From contig RSEE01000013.1 in assembly GCA_003971905.1 (NCBI GenBank), positions 62,001 to 126,000 on the forward strand: a stretch of 64,000 bases of DNA. The letters are read 5' to 3'. Source of the DNA: Moniliella sp. 'wahieum' (lineage: Eukaryota; Basidiomycota; Moniliellomycetes; Moniliellales; Moniliellaceae). Shown here in pieces: positions 22,997-35,077 of this stretch (positions within the stretch are counted from its first letter, which is position 1; every line of letters starts with the position of its first letter). The position numbers and the translations under genes were made by a program. The notes beneath the pieces were generated by a model. That model ran no database searches. It worked only from the letters and a program-made list of their open reading frames with translations, and was not told the origin of the DNA.

Positions 22997-24608
22997 ATGC
23001 TGCGCTCTGCCTGTTCCCGGCCCCGTGCGGCCCATCTGCCCGCTGATCTGCTTGGCCGCCTCGCTCTCTCCACGTCGTCCCGGGCGGCGCGGGCGGCGCC
23101 GAAGCAGCCCAGCTCGTCGCTCGGTGGTGGCTTTGCCGTCAGCTCGCAGCCGCGCATCACCTACACGCATGCGCCCGCCTCGCAGCCTGCCACGCTCCAT
23201 CTCAAGACGGGCGAGGCATTTACCGGCAAGAGTTTTGGTTCGCCCGTGCCGACCAAGTTTGGCGAGACGGTGTTTTCGACGAGCATTACATCCTATACCG
23301 AATCGCTTACCGACCCGTCATACCAGGGCCAACTGCTGACGTTTACCCAGCCCTTGATTGGCAACTATGGTGTGCCAGACAACTTTGCGCGGGTGGACCG
23401 ACGGGGGATGCGCGCGACGTGAATGTAGGTTCCTACATGGAGTCCGTTGGCGTGCAGGCCGCCGGGGTGATCTGCTCCAATCTGTCGGAACATTTTTCCC
23501 ACTTTGAGGCGGTAGAGAGCCTGTCGACCTGGCTTGCGCGGCACGGGTGTACCGGGCGTGACGGGCATCGACACGCGCGCACTGACTACGCTCTTGCGGA
23601 CCCAGGGATCCACCCTCGGCGCCATCAAGATTGGTCCGGACCACCTCGTGCCCCCGGCTGCGGACCAGTTCCTCGACCCCATGGCAGAGAACTTGATTGC
23701 CAAAGTGTCCACCAAGCAGCCCTATACCATCCATCCGCGCGGCGGTCCCGACGCGGCCAAGGTGCACATTGCTCTGATGGACTTTGGTTCGAAGGCCAAC
23801 ATCTTGCGCCACCTCTTGCGCCGGGGCGCGTCGGTGACGGTGCTGCCATGGGACTATGACTTTAGCAAGGTGCAGCATGGCTTTGATGGTCTCTTCCTTT
23901 CCAACGGACCGGGTGACCCGCATTCCATCCCGGGTGCGATCCGTGTCGTGCGCAAGGCCATTGCCGAGTTTGACCGCCCCATTTTTGGTATCTGCATGGG
24001 CCATCAGGTACGTCGAATTCTGACTTGGGCTGGCTGGCTCCTGCTTCCCCTCAGCCCGCTTCTTTGAACTCTGACTTGACTCATCCCCCACCCTTGTTCC
24101 CCTGCTCCCTCGCCCCCCCTTCTCCACTTTAGATTATTGGTTTGGCGGCGGGGATCCAAGCGTACCGAATGAAATTCGGCAACCGGGGCACAACCAGCCC
24201 GTGGTGGCTATGGCATCCCATGGCAAGTCGGTCAAAGCTGGGCGGGTGTACATTACGTCGCAGAACCATGGGTACGCGCTGAAATGGGAAGAAGGGGCCC
24301 AGACGGTGGCCGAGGGCAAGTGGCCCGAGGGGTGGGAACCGTGGTTTGTCAATGCGAACGATGGTTCGATTGAGGGCATTCGTCTGTCGCCAGAGGTGGA
24401 CCGGTCGCCCGTGTGGGCAGTTCAGTTCCATCCGGAACATGCTGGTGGCCCGGAAGACTGTGCGGAGATGTTTACGGATTATGTCGAGGAGTGCATCAAG
24501 GCGCGTGCGCAAAAGGGCGCGCCGCCAGCCACGTTTCGCATGCCCGATGCGGTAGACAAGCCGCTCGGCACGGGCCTGCCTCCGACGCTGGTTGACATTG
24601 GCGCATAA
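22997..24608 (+). CDS. CPA1: Carbamoyl-phosphate synthase (glutamine-hydrolysing), arginine-specific small subunit
   Basis: Supplies ammonia from glutamine to the large subunit for carbamoyl phosphate in arginine synthesis, probably mitochondrial. The Arg/Ser/Ala-rich first 45 residues (MLRSACSRPRAAHLPADLLG...) look like a targeting peptide. The CPSase small-chain domain follows: LHLKTGEAFTGKSFG, ETVFSTSITSYTESLTDPSY, GQLLTFTQPLIGNYGVP, GVTGIDTRALTTLLR. The class I glutamine amidotransferase domain has FLSNGPGDP, the nucleophile cysteine in FGICMGHQ, then a 125-nt intron (24008-24132), FGNRGHNQPV, ITSQNHGYA and the catalytic His-Glu pair in VQFHPEHAGGP. Stop at 24606-24608. Frame slips occur at about 23398-23425, about 23540, and about 24192 (CC reduced to C before HNQPV). 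A GTG nine bases upstream of the ATG is not a plausible eukaryotic start. Confidence 0.95.
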
Positions 24609-25526
24609 CCGGTGTGCGGCGCAGCCTGGGCACCGTCCTAAGCTGCCTGCCCCCCTGCTTTTTGGTTCTCTAGCTTATGGTCAAAACGTAGTACTCAACC
24701 TGCAAGAAAAGCAATTTTGTATTTGGAACTGCATCTCCTCCACGTTGGAAGTTCAACCCTCCCTGCCTCTTGGCCGATTGATGGTTGGATGCAATCTCAC
24801 GTATGGGGGTGGAAGGGGGGAGTATTGGGTGACGCGCTCGGCTTGGGTGCGCGGTAGCGACTTGAGCGCCTGGTGTGGGGCTCTTGTGGCGCCGGGATAC
24901 AGTTCGCAGTTTCGGGGGGGGGGTACTAGGTTTTACCTCCGCCGAGGTACACTATCGGACAGGAAACGTGTGTGGTCTCGATGCAGTTGCATTGAAGCGT
25001 GGGTCTAACTGGGTCGCGTGGAGACGAAACTGCTGGCAGGAACTGCAGCGGGAAAAGGCGCTACGGCATGGGGTAGAGGCGTTAGGTGGGGGACGCCGAG
25101 GCCATCCAACATACCGACATACCGTGGCCGCCGAGCAGAGAAGCAGAAGAGGATGGCAAGATATCTTAAACTTGGTATTCACATGGACAAGCCACTGCAG
25201 TCTTCCTTTCCAGACAAGGGAAGATACGGGGCAGCAGGGGGGGCGGGGAAAAGGGCAGGCTCAAGTCAAGGGGAAAGGGACAAGGCAAGAGTGCGGAAAG
25301 GGGGGGTATGGCAGCCACACTTCAAAATCACCCCTATACGAAAGCAGGGGAGATCAGAAGGGGAAGAGAGGGGGGGTCACAGCATGAAGGTGGCGGGATA
25401 TGGGAAGGCCGCCACAGGAGATAAGGGTATACGCAAAAAGTGCGACGAGGAACGAGTCCCGGTGAGGGGACCGCGACGAGCGGGGCCACGGGGTAAAGGG
25501 GAGGGACGGAGGCGGGGTGGTACATG
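24609..25526. other. Convergent 3' region of CPA1 and the kelch/BTB gene
   Basis: No independent gene. G-rich on the plus strand, with several runs of seven or more G (about 24917, 25237, 25302). The kelch/BTB reading frame may extend to about 25354 if the last slip is placed differently. Confidence 0.45.
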
Positions 25527-28500
25527 TTACCCGTCGCCCGAGATGGAGGAGGCGAGAGGAAAGCGAACTGGTGCTTCCACTAATGCTGACGCTGGACATG
25601 CTAGGTCTCGGTGCCGAGTCGGGGAGAGTGTCTGAATTGGTGGTTCGGCCAGGCGGATGGGCGGTGGGCAGGCCGCTGTGGGGCTTGGAAGGCGAAGGAA
25701 GGGAGGGCCGTGCGCATCGGCCTCGGCATCGGCACGAAGGCCCATCCGGCGCCCGACACGCTTGAGTTTGGTCCGCAAGTTGCGTTCGCCGCTGGAAGCC
25801 GAGGCACTGTAGGACGAAAAGGTTTCGCTCGTAGCGGGGGTGGATGCGGATGCGTCGGGGGAAGAAACATGGAAAGAAACATGGGAGGAAACATGGGACG
25901 AAAGGTGGGAAGAAAGGTGGCTGGTACCAGGCCGAGCGGCACCAGATCGGGCGGGCGAGCGAGAGGCGTGGCCTGGTGCGGATCCGGAGCACTCTGATCA
26001 ATCCGGGTTCGGGGTGGTCCACGGGGGGGAAAGGTGAGTTGGGCACGGAGGACATGGAGGACAGGCGGGGGAAGCAAGTCGGTAGCCGACTCGGTCACGG
26101 GGCGTAAAGGCGAGCGGGGCAGGAAGCTCTCGTTGTGGACGAGCGTGGTGCAGCCGCGTGCCCCATGAAGTGGTCCATGCGGTGGAGCCAGACCGATCGG
26201 TTGGACCGAGCGGGATGGGAATCGCATCGGTGTGCGTCGCATCGTCCGGCCCGTGGGGGCCTGACGCGGGGAGCGGAGGAGGAGGGAAGGTGGGAGTGAG
26301 CGAGGACCGATGGGCGTGGAAGCCTCGGCTCTGCAAGGAGAATTCCGAGCCGCGGCGACTGGGCGCGTGGGGGTAAGGTTTTTTGAGCGCGATGACGGTG
26401 CGCAAGGCATGTACTTGAAGGGAAGACAGTCGGCTAGAGCCGCGGCTTGGTACACGCCTTGGGCCATCGCAAGCCGCGTCTCGTTCGTGAGAGCGGGTTG
26501 GAACGGCTGCAGGGCAGGCTCATCCACAACAGCACTTGTTTCTTCCTCCCAGGAAGAGGGGCCAAGTCGACCGCCAAAGCATGGTGGGAGGGCATGCGTG
26601 CACCACGTTACCAACTGCGAATGTCGTACACGTACGCCATACACAACAAGGCAGAGGCGATTCGCGGGTGGCGTTGCAGCGGTGTCGCGAGCGTTTGGGT
26701 GTACAAGTACAAAAGCAGGGCAAATACCACCTCGGGTGGCTCATGCACACTCAGGCTCCGAGGTGTCACCCGCACATCCGACTTTCCTAATCGCAACACC
26801 ATGATCTCCTCTTCCTCCGTTGCCGAGGTGCGAGCGAGATGCAGCGCACGTCCGCGGTACGTACGCATGGCGTGACGGAACCAGGTCCACCGACGCTCCA
26901 GCACCGCCCGAGACGCACTCAGCTTGGTTCCATCCAAACACACAATCTCAAAATCGCCTTGCTCCCCAAGCACACGGAGGGAGAAGGGCTCGGGGGATCG
27001 GTTTTGCTCGAGGACAAGGGCACACTGGGACCCGAAAGGAAGAACACAGCGTGTCCATACCGAGTTGCACACTGAATGTGCTAAATGCCTTAGTGGCGGT
27101 TGGTAAATGCCCCAGGCGCTTAAGCTCAATGCAGCCAACTGGTTACTGTTGATTTGGCGAACATAGTAATCCTCGGCCAAACTACGCTGGCGATCACCGA
27201 GGATGAGCAGGCGGTTGCGCAAGGGATGTAGAATTGCCTTGTTCCACGACCCTCCCCCATGAGCACGCCTCCGTCCAACCGGGTCCAACACAACGTCGGG
27301 AGATGGAGAGCCCAAATAGCATGAGCTTGAGCAGCGCTGGTAAGATGCGTTCCGGAAACGATGAGGTGTTCGCCTACCACGTACCCAGCTGGGAAGCGCA
27401 GTCCCGGTGGAAGGGCGCTGCTGACCACTGGAGGTGGAGGTGTGGTGAGGAGGCATGGACCGTCCTTGAACCATTCGCTGGCTCACATCCTCAACGTGGA
27501 GATGCGGGGCGACGTCGCCCGGATCAAGTTGGTAGTGAAAAATTTGGAGCACGCGCTGAACGTTGGCGAAACGCGAGTTGGAGTACACGTAAATGGGAGC
27601 CAGGCGCTTGGCGCTCGAAAAGGACACACTGGTGGGAAGCGGATGAACCTCCGTAGCAGGCTCAGTAGAGGGAGGGGCAGTCCAGGTTGCTGCAACTTTT
27701 CCAGCATTTGAAGCGACGATTGCAGACGCTTTGTACCCGCCGAAGCAAATGACGGGGTAGTTTGACTAAAAGGGGAAGAAGGGGAATGATTGGACCATGG
27801 GGAACGGAAATGTGACCAGCCATGTTGAGGGTCGGATTGGCCGCCTGGACCAGAAACGGTTAACCAGCATGGCAATTCTCGGGAAGGCACTTGCAGAGGT
27901 TCCTCTTCCTCGGAACCCACTTTCCCTTGTGATGCAGCAGAGACCCACCTCGTGTCCTTTCCCATCCACCACCATCCAGGGGGGGTAGCCGCGAGAGAGC
28001 GGTACGATCCTAGCTTGCCCTTGATCGGATCGTGCGGAGCCAGCGGGCAGCCCGTAAGCTGTAGACATTGGCGTCCTGAATGTACTCGTTCTGGCGTCCT
28101 GCCCACCGATCATAACAAGGTAGTCACCTGTGACAGCAGAGAGATGGGCGTAGCGAGCTTTGGGACACCGAAAAGCGGTAGGGGATACCGAGTTGGGGTC
28201 AGATTGGGGACGATCAAAGGTCAAATCCACCTTTGGGTGCGGAGATTGTAGGCGATCACCTCAGAGAGGGCAACCAGTCCATCGGTGTTGAGCCCGTGGA
28301 CGCCATAGAGGGGCGAGGGGTCACATCAGGGTCGACCGCCTCGCTGGCACGCGGGGTGCGCATGGTGACGGTGTCGGATGATTCGCGCTCGCCGTCGGGA
28401 CCATGGAGCAAGGCCATGCCACCAGAGATAAACCAAGCGCCCGTCCCACAAGTTGGCACCATGAAAGTACCGCGCCTGGGGCCAGATACAAGGGGATGCC

Positions 28501-29453
28501 TCCAACTCGTCGTGGGGCTCTTGCTCTCCAGTTTTGGAAGCGGTTTGGATAATGGCATCCGAATCCGGTCCCAGAAAGGTCCACACCCGGGTTTCAAGGT
28601 TGAGAACGTAGAGGGAAGCTTAATCGTCGGTCCGTCAGGCGGCCGCCAAAAACATAGAGGCAGGCCTCGCCTTGATCCGACGTGCCCGGACCAGAATCAA
28701 CAAGCGTTGCGGATGCTCCCTGAAAAGGCCAAGGGGGGAGGTTAGGATTCAGCGTAGGTGAAAGGGAGAGGCTACGCACGATCAGAGGGGGCGGGATGTG
28801 CCCACTAGTGTCAAGCAAAGAAGACGATGTGTCGGCGAGAGAGGGCATGTAGCCACGGTGATCAGAGGCGAGTGGTGGGACAGACGGGACAGATGGGGAT
28901 GAAGGGCCGCTAAGCACGTCCGACAGCGATGCCCGGGAGGTGGGGGAGATGGATGGTTCGGTGAATGAGTTGCTGGCATGCGTGTGCTCGGCTGTGGGGG
29001 CTGCAGGATAGTGTTGATGGCTGGAGTAGATCAAGGAGCGGCCAGATCGGAGGAGGGATGCGCCTTGGCCTGGGCTGAGGGCGCGAACCGAAGCGAAGTG
29101 GCGTCATCATCGGCTGAGGCCCCAGACAGAGGCAAGGGACCAGAAGCAGGAGGGGGGTATGGGGCAGGATGGTTAATCAGGGTGGTGGGGCTGGAGCTCT
29201 TGACAGCGCGAGCAACGCCGCCGCGGCCGGTGGGGCGAGAGGAGGGGGAGCCGGCTGGATCTGGCGTCGAGAGGGAGAGTCGAGGACGACGGGTTCTTGG
29301 TCGGGGTACAGGGGCAAGATGGTGGGGGTGGCCGCTGCGTTGGTGGTGGTGGCGGGGGGGGCGGTGGTAGCGGGGGGAAGGGGATGGAGGACGAGGGAGT
29401 CAGAAGTGGCGGGGGCGCGGGCCGCTGGTGGCGCGTGTGCGGAGGCGAAACAT
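25527..29453 (-). CDS. Kelch-repeat and BTB-domain protein, Ral2-like
   Basis: Large protein resembling Schizosaccharomyces Ral2, a kelch/BTB factor acting with Ras1 in mating and morphology; role inferred. Downstream of a disordered N-terminus, kelch-like segments run in order: ACLYVFGGRLTDRR, VWTFLGPDSDA, ARYFHGANLWDGRLVY, CPKARYAHLSAVTGDYLVMI-GGQDA, LRFPAGYVVGEHLIVSGTHL, TLCWTRLDGG, and NRLLILGDRQRSLAEDY. The BTB fold follows: GDFEIVCLDGTKLSASRAVL, EPPEVVFALLLYLYTQTLA, RIASALLCMAYVYDIRQLV. The C-tail is Ser/Pro-rich, with near-tandem HLSSHLSSHVSSHVSFHVSS encoded by an imperfect minisatellite at about 25.86-25.92 kb, then ERNLRTKLKRVGRRMGL. At least eight frame slips break the gene, so both ends are uncertain. 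The ATG at 29453 is a candidate start only, and a stop at about 25354 is an alternative. Confidence 0.75.
25856..25920. repeat. Imperfect 11-13 nt minisatellite in the Ral2-like C-tail
   Basis: Five degenerate GAAACATGGGA/GAAAGGTGGGA units. Translated on the minus strand they give repeated H[L/V]SS tetrapeptides. Confidence 0.75.
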
Positions 29454-32400
29454 GGAGGAGGGGGAGGTGGCGGCCGCGGGCCAGGGCGGGAAATGGCGAC
29501 GGCGCGGAGGGGAAGGGGGATGGGCAGGACCTGGGAGACAGGTGGGAGGTGGGAGTGGGAGTGGGCAGCAGGCTGCTATGGGCTGGCGTAGTACACTCTC
29601 TGCCTTGGACACTCTGTCCAGCCGCTGTACTCAAAGCACCCGGAGAGAATGGAACGCCTGGGGGCAGTCTGATCCCTGCGACGCAGTGCTCGGTGGGCTG
29701 CATGGGATGGATGATGGATTTAATGAGTGCTCTGCGCTGGCGCCGCCGCACGACGGCTGTGGGGGTTCTGCTGTGACATGTGGCATGCGACGTGTGCTCT
29801 GCGCTGCCCGTGGCGCCGCTGCAGCTGCCGCGGCTCACGCGCTGAGCCCAAGCGTCCGACTCGACATGCAGCAGCGCAGCAGCCCAGCGCTGAGCCTGCC
29901 CATCAGTCTGAGATCCCGGCGTGATCACCCATCATCCACCCATCGCTCACCCATGTCCCAGCACTGCAGCACTGCTCCCCTGCCCCGTCGGACGACCTCG
30001 CACCACACCACACCCCTGCGCCTCTGCCCCTGCCTCGCCCTGCTGCGCCACCTCGGCCCTTGCCTGCCCCTGGCTGTTTCTCCTCTCGTTGCTCGTCGCC
30101 CATGCATCATGCACCAGGCCGTAGGTGGGAGCAGGCACTAGCTTCCTGTGGCAGCGTTGGCCCTGCATCCGTGTCGGCTTACTTGCACAAGACCCTGGCG
30201 GCCAACGCCACGCTGCGGTAGCCCCTTGGGTGCTGGGCTTGAATTGGGTCGATGTGGGATCTGAAATCAACTGGTTATTCGGCCCCCATTGGCCATGGCC
30301 TTTGAGGCCACCATCTCTCGCGTATGTGGCAGCCTCAGCGCTGGGGCTCAGCGCTCAGCCCCGCTAGCCCCGCTAGCCCCGCTCCGGTCTCACCCCTCCT
30401 TATCCATTGATCCCAGCTGGTCATTATAGTCCTGCACATTGGGCCTCTGCTGGAAAACAAGACACCGGCGGCACGGTTGTGCGTCTCCATCAGTGCATCA
30501 GTGCTGATCACAACATTCGGCACGCCCTCGTCCTCCTTGTCATCCGCGCCATCACTCTCACTCGGCAGCAACACTCTCCACAACTCGAGGGGACTTGCTC
30601 CCCTTTCACGCCGCCTCAGCTACGAGATGGTCATTTGCCAACCCGCAGAAACAAGTGGGCATGTACGAGACGAGACCCGCGTCGGCGGTCCGGACAACAC
30701 AGCGAAAACAATGCTAGCCCCCCCCCCCCCCGTGTGGAAGCTTTGAAGCACTGCTTGGAGTGGACGAGAGTTGACTCAAGACGTCAATGATGAAGTGTGT
30801 GCTTGGTCTGCTCCAATTGTTGGTGCAATCGAAGCCGCCACCACACGGCGAGGTCTCAGCAGAGAGGGAGAAAGACTCTACTATATCCCTCGTCCCCCCG
30901 CCATGTAATGATCCTGGTTACCTAGCGATGTCCGAAGTGCAGTTTTGCAGTGGTCGAAAGAGGACAGGAGCTGGGTTGAACGTTGAACCCAGACGGAGGA
31001 TCAGGAGAAGAAGGAGAAGAAGAAAAAGGAGAAAAGGAGAAGAAGGAAGAGTGGCACATGGCCAGAGGAAAGGGATACTGGCGTGGCGCCCGGATGGGTA
31101 AGATGGTCACAGGATGACCTTGGAGGTGGCTGACCCATAGGACCCTGGTCAACACAATGCAAAAGATCAATGCTCCCCGAGAAAAGTGGGTGTAGCAACA
31201 ACGGATGGCGTCGAGTCGTTGAGGTCCTCTCTGAAAAACGGAATAGCGCCATGTTGTGGTGACGGTGGTGGTTGAGGTCTGAGATCTTCATCAGTTCCCA
31301 GAGACCAACACACGGGGAACAGACCGGGGTTGAGACAAAAGCCCGTTTGTATACAAACAAAAGTCTGCATTTATGCACACACGCCTAGATCGGGCATCAC
31401 AGAAGCCGACGTGTGGCAAGGCTGCGTATGCACCGCGGCTTGGGTCGTAGTAACGTGTTTGAAGCCTGCGGGGCTTAGAGACGGGTAGAGGCAGTGGAGG
31501 ACAAATACTGCCTGCGTCGAGGCTGGGCAGGGATGGCTGTCGACGTGGCTGGAAAGGAACCCACGCAATATGCTGTGGTACGGGGATTCGACGCGGCTGA
31601 AGGAAGGCTCGTGCGGCTGGGCGGATGGGAGCTGGAGGACGAGGTTGGAAGATGATAAGGAGGCAGCTAAGCGGAGACGAGAGGTTGCATTGAATCGATT
31701 GGCTGGAAACGGTCAGGAGTTTTGGACAGGAAAGGCGGGAAGGGACGAGAATGGAAGGTGGGAAAGGATCCCCATTGATCAAGGATGCTGACTGTGGGCT
31801 GACCATTTTTGGTAGCCCCCTCCTGTCTAAGCCCCATCGCACTGGTATATATGTTGACAGAGCGAAGCAGACGAAGCACGCGAAGGCTGCGAAGGCGCTA
31901 AGAATATCATCCGATAGCACTTCCTCGTATAGTAATGTCACACAGGTCGGAAGTGACCTTGCTGCCCCACAGCGCTGGGGGTGCTGCGGTCTTCAGCGTA
32001 CAACGCCAGCAAATCTCACCAGCGGTTCGGTGTGGTCAAACCAGCTAATCTCCAGCGGTTGGGAGTGGTCGAAGAGAGTACCGGACCCACCATAGGATGG
32101 CCAGCTCGCACGCCGGAAGGGGTGGGTGGGGGGAACTAGAAGTCATGGAACGCCTGCTCCCACTCCAGCCCCGCTCGAAGATTGGTTGCTACTTGAGGTC
32201 GAAGAGGTTATTCGGAAGCGTGTGGCGCAGGCGGCACGTGACGCGTGACGTGAATAGGAAGGGGGGATAGGTGAAGCTGTGGTGCGTGGCGTTATGAAAT
32301 TTGAAGGATCATCGATCAAGCTTCAACTGACGCGTGGTGTACACTGCATGGTGCTTGAAGCTTGAAGCTTGAAGCTTGATCGATGATCGATGACGCGATG

Positions 32401-33645
32401 ACGTGTGCATGTGAGCGCCTGAGCCTGAGCCGCGTTGAGGTGATGCGTGATACATGATGCACAGGCCTTCTCGTACTCACCAGTTACTAGTTACTCACCA
32501 AGCGTACAGGGCGCTGACAGCGCTGACAGGCGGTGAGGCATGGGTGTCGATGACATGTTGACAAGGCGCTGGCCCAGGAGGGTGCACGTTGCAGTCGACG
32601 GAAGCGACGAGGGCGCTGCCCGCGTTTTGGGCGGTCTGGCTGGGGTGGCCTGGGGTGGCCGCGTGTGGCTGGCGGCCAGAAGAGAACGACGCCGTGCTCA
32701 GCCTGAGCTATGTATGCGAGACTCATACTACCGCCCACAAGGCCAGTCGCTAGCCCCCAGTCAGCGCTCAGCGCCTTTGTGCAATTGCTTGCAAGAACGC
32801 GATGCATGACCATGCACGCATGACGCGGTTTTGATTGGATTTGCACTTTCTTTTCTTCTTATCGACTATCGATTATCGCCCTTTTGGCCAAGCCAGGCCA
32901 GCCGCGCATGCTCAAGCGGACGCCGTGTTCGGCCGCGCGGGGCGCGGAGCCTCAGCACGGACAGTCACCGGTGCAAATGAACAGAGCCAGTGGTCTGTAC
33001 CATGCACAAGAAAGAAGGCCGCTGGAGCGCGCTGACTTGTGTGTTGGCCTACATCGAGTGGACGAGCCAGGTGCCGGATGGGCCGTGCTGTTTCTTGCTT
33101 TGCCCGCTTTTCGCCGGGGCGTAGCGAGGAGTGAGAAGTGGCATAGTGATAAGGCAAAGCACCCCCATACCCGGCCCTCTTGCATTCGCGGGACACCATG
33201 AAGCATGGCTCTGCTTCAATCAGAGCCGCTCCTACTAGGTAGCTCCTCGAATTGAAGCTTGAGGCTCGAGAAATCGTACGCACTTACTTCAAAGGGCGAA
33301 TGAAACTTCAGAACATGGCCCACAGGCCTCGGGCCCATAGTTCATTTTGGGGGAGCACGGCGCCAGTGCTGGGCCAGTGTAGTTCGCAGGAAGCACTGGG
33401 CCAGTGTATGCGCCGTGTCAGTTTCGCCCCGAGCAGAGCGGAGCACGGACGGAGAGATTGGCGAGAAAGCCAGAGGCCACAGAACGACAGAGTGTACTCC
33501 CAGGCCGCCTCACCCCCCCCCCGAGTGTATAAGAAGGCTGGGCCGACACTTATCTCTTCGCCATGTCAAGCGTCCGCACCGCCCTTCTTCGCTCGACGAT
33601 CCGTGCTGTGCCTGTTCCCCCCGTGTCCTGCCTGCTGCACGTGCC
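29454..33645. other. Large gene-poor intergenic stretch
   Basis: About 4.2 kb without a supported gene. It contains a GAACGTTGAAC at about 30974, a C12 tract at about 30719-30731, a GAAG-rich purine run at 30995-31055, and tandem GAAGCTTGAAGCTTGAAGCTTG running into GATCGATGATCGATGA at about 32350-32393. ACTAGTTACTC words occur near 32485. At 33365-33412 a 17-nt direct repeat (GCACTGGGCCAGTGTA core) appears twice. The longest frame (minus, 31291-31941) has no family resemblance. Confidence 0.5.
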
Positions 33646-35077
33646 ATGTCTCAACTTTCTGCCGCTGCAACCTTTGGCGATGAGCACCTCACCTCTGCCA
33701 TCAGCCGCCTGAGCAAACACGTGTTTGTGTCGGGCAAGGGTTCTTGGGTCACCACTGACCAGGGCAAGGAGCTTCTCGATCTTACCTCGGGCATTGGCGT
33801 GACCAACCTTGGCCACTGCCACCCCAAGGTGACCGCTGCGGCCGTCAAGCAGGTCCAGTCCATTGTGCATGCCCAAGTGAGCATTGCTTACTCGGAGGCG
33901 CAGATCAATGCGACCAAGAAGATCCTCGGTGTTCTCCCCACCCTTCTCTCGAAACATCTTCTTCTGGAACTCGGGATCGGAAGCGGTTGAAGCTGCTGTC
34001 AAGCTCGCTCGCCTGGCGACCAACCGACAGAACATCATTGTTATGCAGGGATCTTACCATGGCCGCACCCAGGGTGCTATGGCGATGACCACCTCCAAGA
34101 CGGTGTACCGCGCCGGTACGCTGCCCAACATGGTACGTATTTCACGCTCTGCCGTTCGTGGTTGCGTTGCCTTGGGCTAACCCCGTTTTCTAGCCTGGTG
34201 TGTTCACGACGCCCTACCCCTACTACTCGCAGCTGGGTGTGACGCCCGACACGGATGAGGAGACGATGAGCACCATGTGCCTGCACAGCTTGCGTCTGTT
34301 GCTGAAGCAGCAGACCGCACCCAAAGATACTGCCGCCATTGTGGTGGAAGGTGGTTGGGCGAGGGCGGGTACGTTGCGACGCCCACGCCCTTCCTCAAGG
34401 GCCTGCGCAAGATCTGCGACGAGCATGGCATTCTTCTTGTGGTGGACGAGGTCCAGTCGGGCTTTGGACGCACGGGGAAGATGTTTGCGGTGGAGTACTC
34501 AGGGGTGCGCCCGGATGTGCTGATCAGTGCCAAGGGCTTGGCCAATGGGTTCCCTCTCTCGATGATTGTCGCGTCCAAGGAGCTGATGGACAAGCAGCCT
34601 GTCGGCTCGGCCGGCGGCACGTACGCTGGTAACGCTGTTGCCTGCGCGGCGGCCGAGGCGGTTGTGGATGCGTTCCAGGAGGAGAAGGTGCTGGACAATG
34701 TCAATGCGCGCAGCAAGGAACTGTTTGACTTCCTCTTTGCGCTCAAGAACAGTGGTACCAAGGCTGGCAGTCTGATCCAGGACATTCGTGGCCAAGGTCT
34801 TATGGTTGGCCTCCAGTTCTTGCTGCCCAAGACGGCGCTGTGGCGCCCAAGGCGGCTCCTGGCCAACTCGTTCCTTTCGAGGTGGAGCCTACAGGCAAGG
34901 CGCAACTCGCTCCTCAGATTAGCAAGGAGTGTCTTGCGCGCGGGTGCTCTTGCTCTCCACCTCCACCCAGGATACCATCCGTTTCATCCCCCGCTCACCA
35001 TCTCGAAGGAGGAGCTGGCTAAGGGCCTCCAAGTCTTCAAGGAGTCTCTCGAGGCTGTTGTGGCCAAGCTTCCATGA
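33646..35077 (+). CDS. Class III PLP aminotransferase (4-aminobutyrate aminotransferase-like)
   Basis: Transfers an amino group from an omega-amino acid or similar donor to 2-oxoglutarate or pyruvate using pyridoxal phosphate. It starts MSQLSAAATFGDEHLTSAIS. Fold landmarks are LLDLTSGIGVTNLGHCHPKV, NSGSEAVEAAVKLAR, and GSYHGRTQGAMAMTTSK (the YHG that stacks on PLP). A 61-nt intron (34133-34193) lies after GTLPNM. The rest contains KICDEHGILLVVDEVQSGFG (Asp of DEVQ holds the PLP nitrogen), the Schiff-base lysine in LISAKGLANGFPLS, and GGTYAGNAVACAAAEA. The end is KGLQVFKESLEAVVAKLP at 35077. Frame slips occur near 33945, 34355 and 34840-34960. GABA transaminase is the closest fit, but acetylornithine- or alanine-glyoxylate-type activity cannot be excluded. 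Confidence 0.9.

Noticed and set aside
12849-24608. The five co-directional genes KEI1 to CPA1 as a metabolic gene cluster
   Set aside because: Products belong to unrelated pathways (sphingolipid, efflux, peptidase, Golgi transport, arginine), and spacers are long.
31291-31941. 217-codon minus-strand open frame
   Set aside because: Hydrophobic start looks protein-like, but composition drifts, no family is recognised, and no intron or neighbouring conserved frame supports it.
32355-32395. Tandem short words considered as a CRISPR-like array
   Set aside because: Units are 7-11 nt and contiguous with no unique spacers, and the organism is a fungus.
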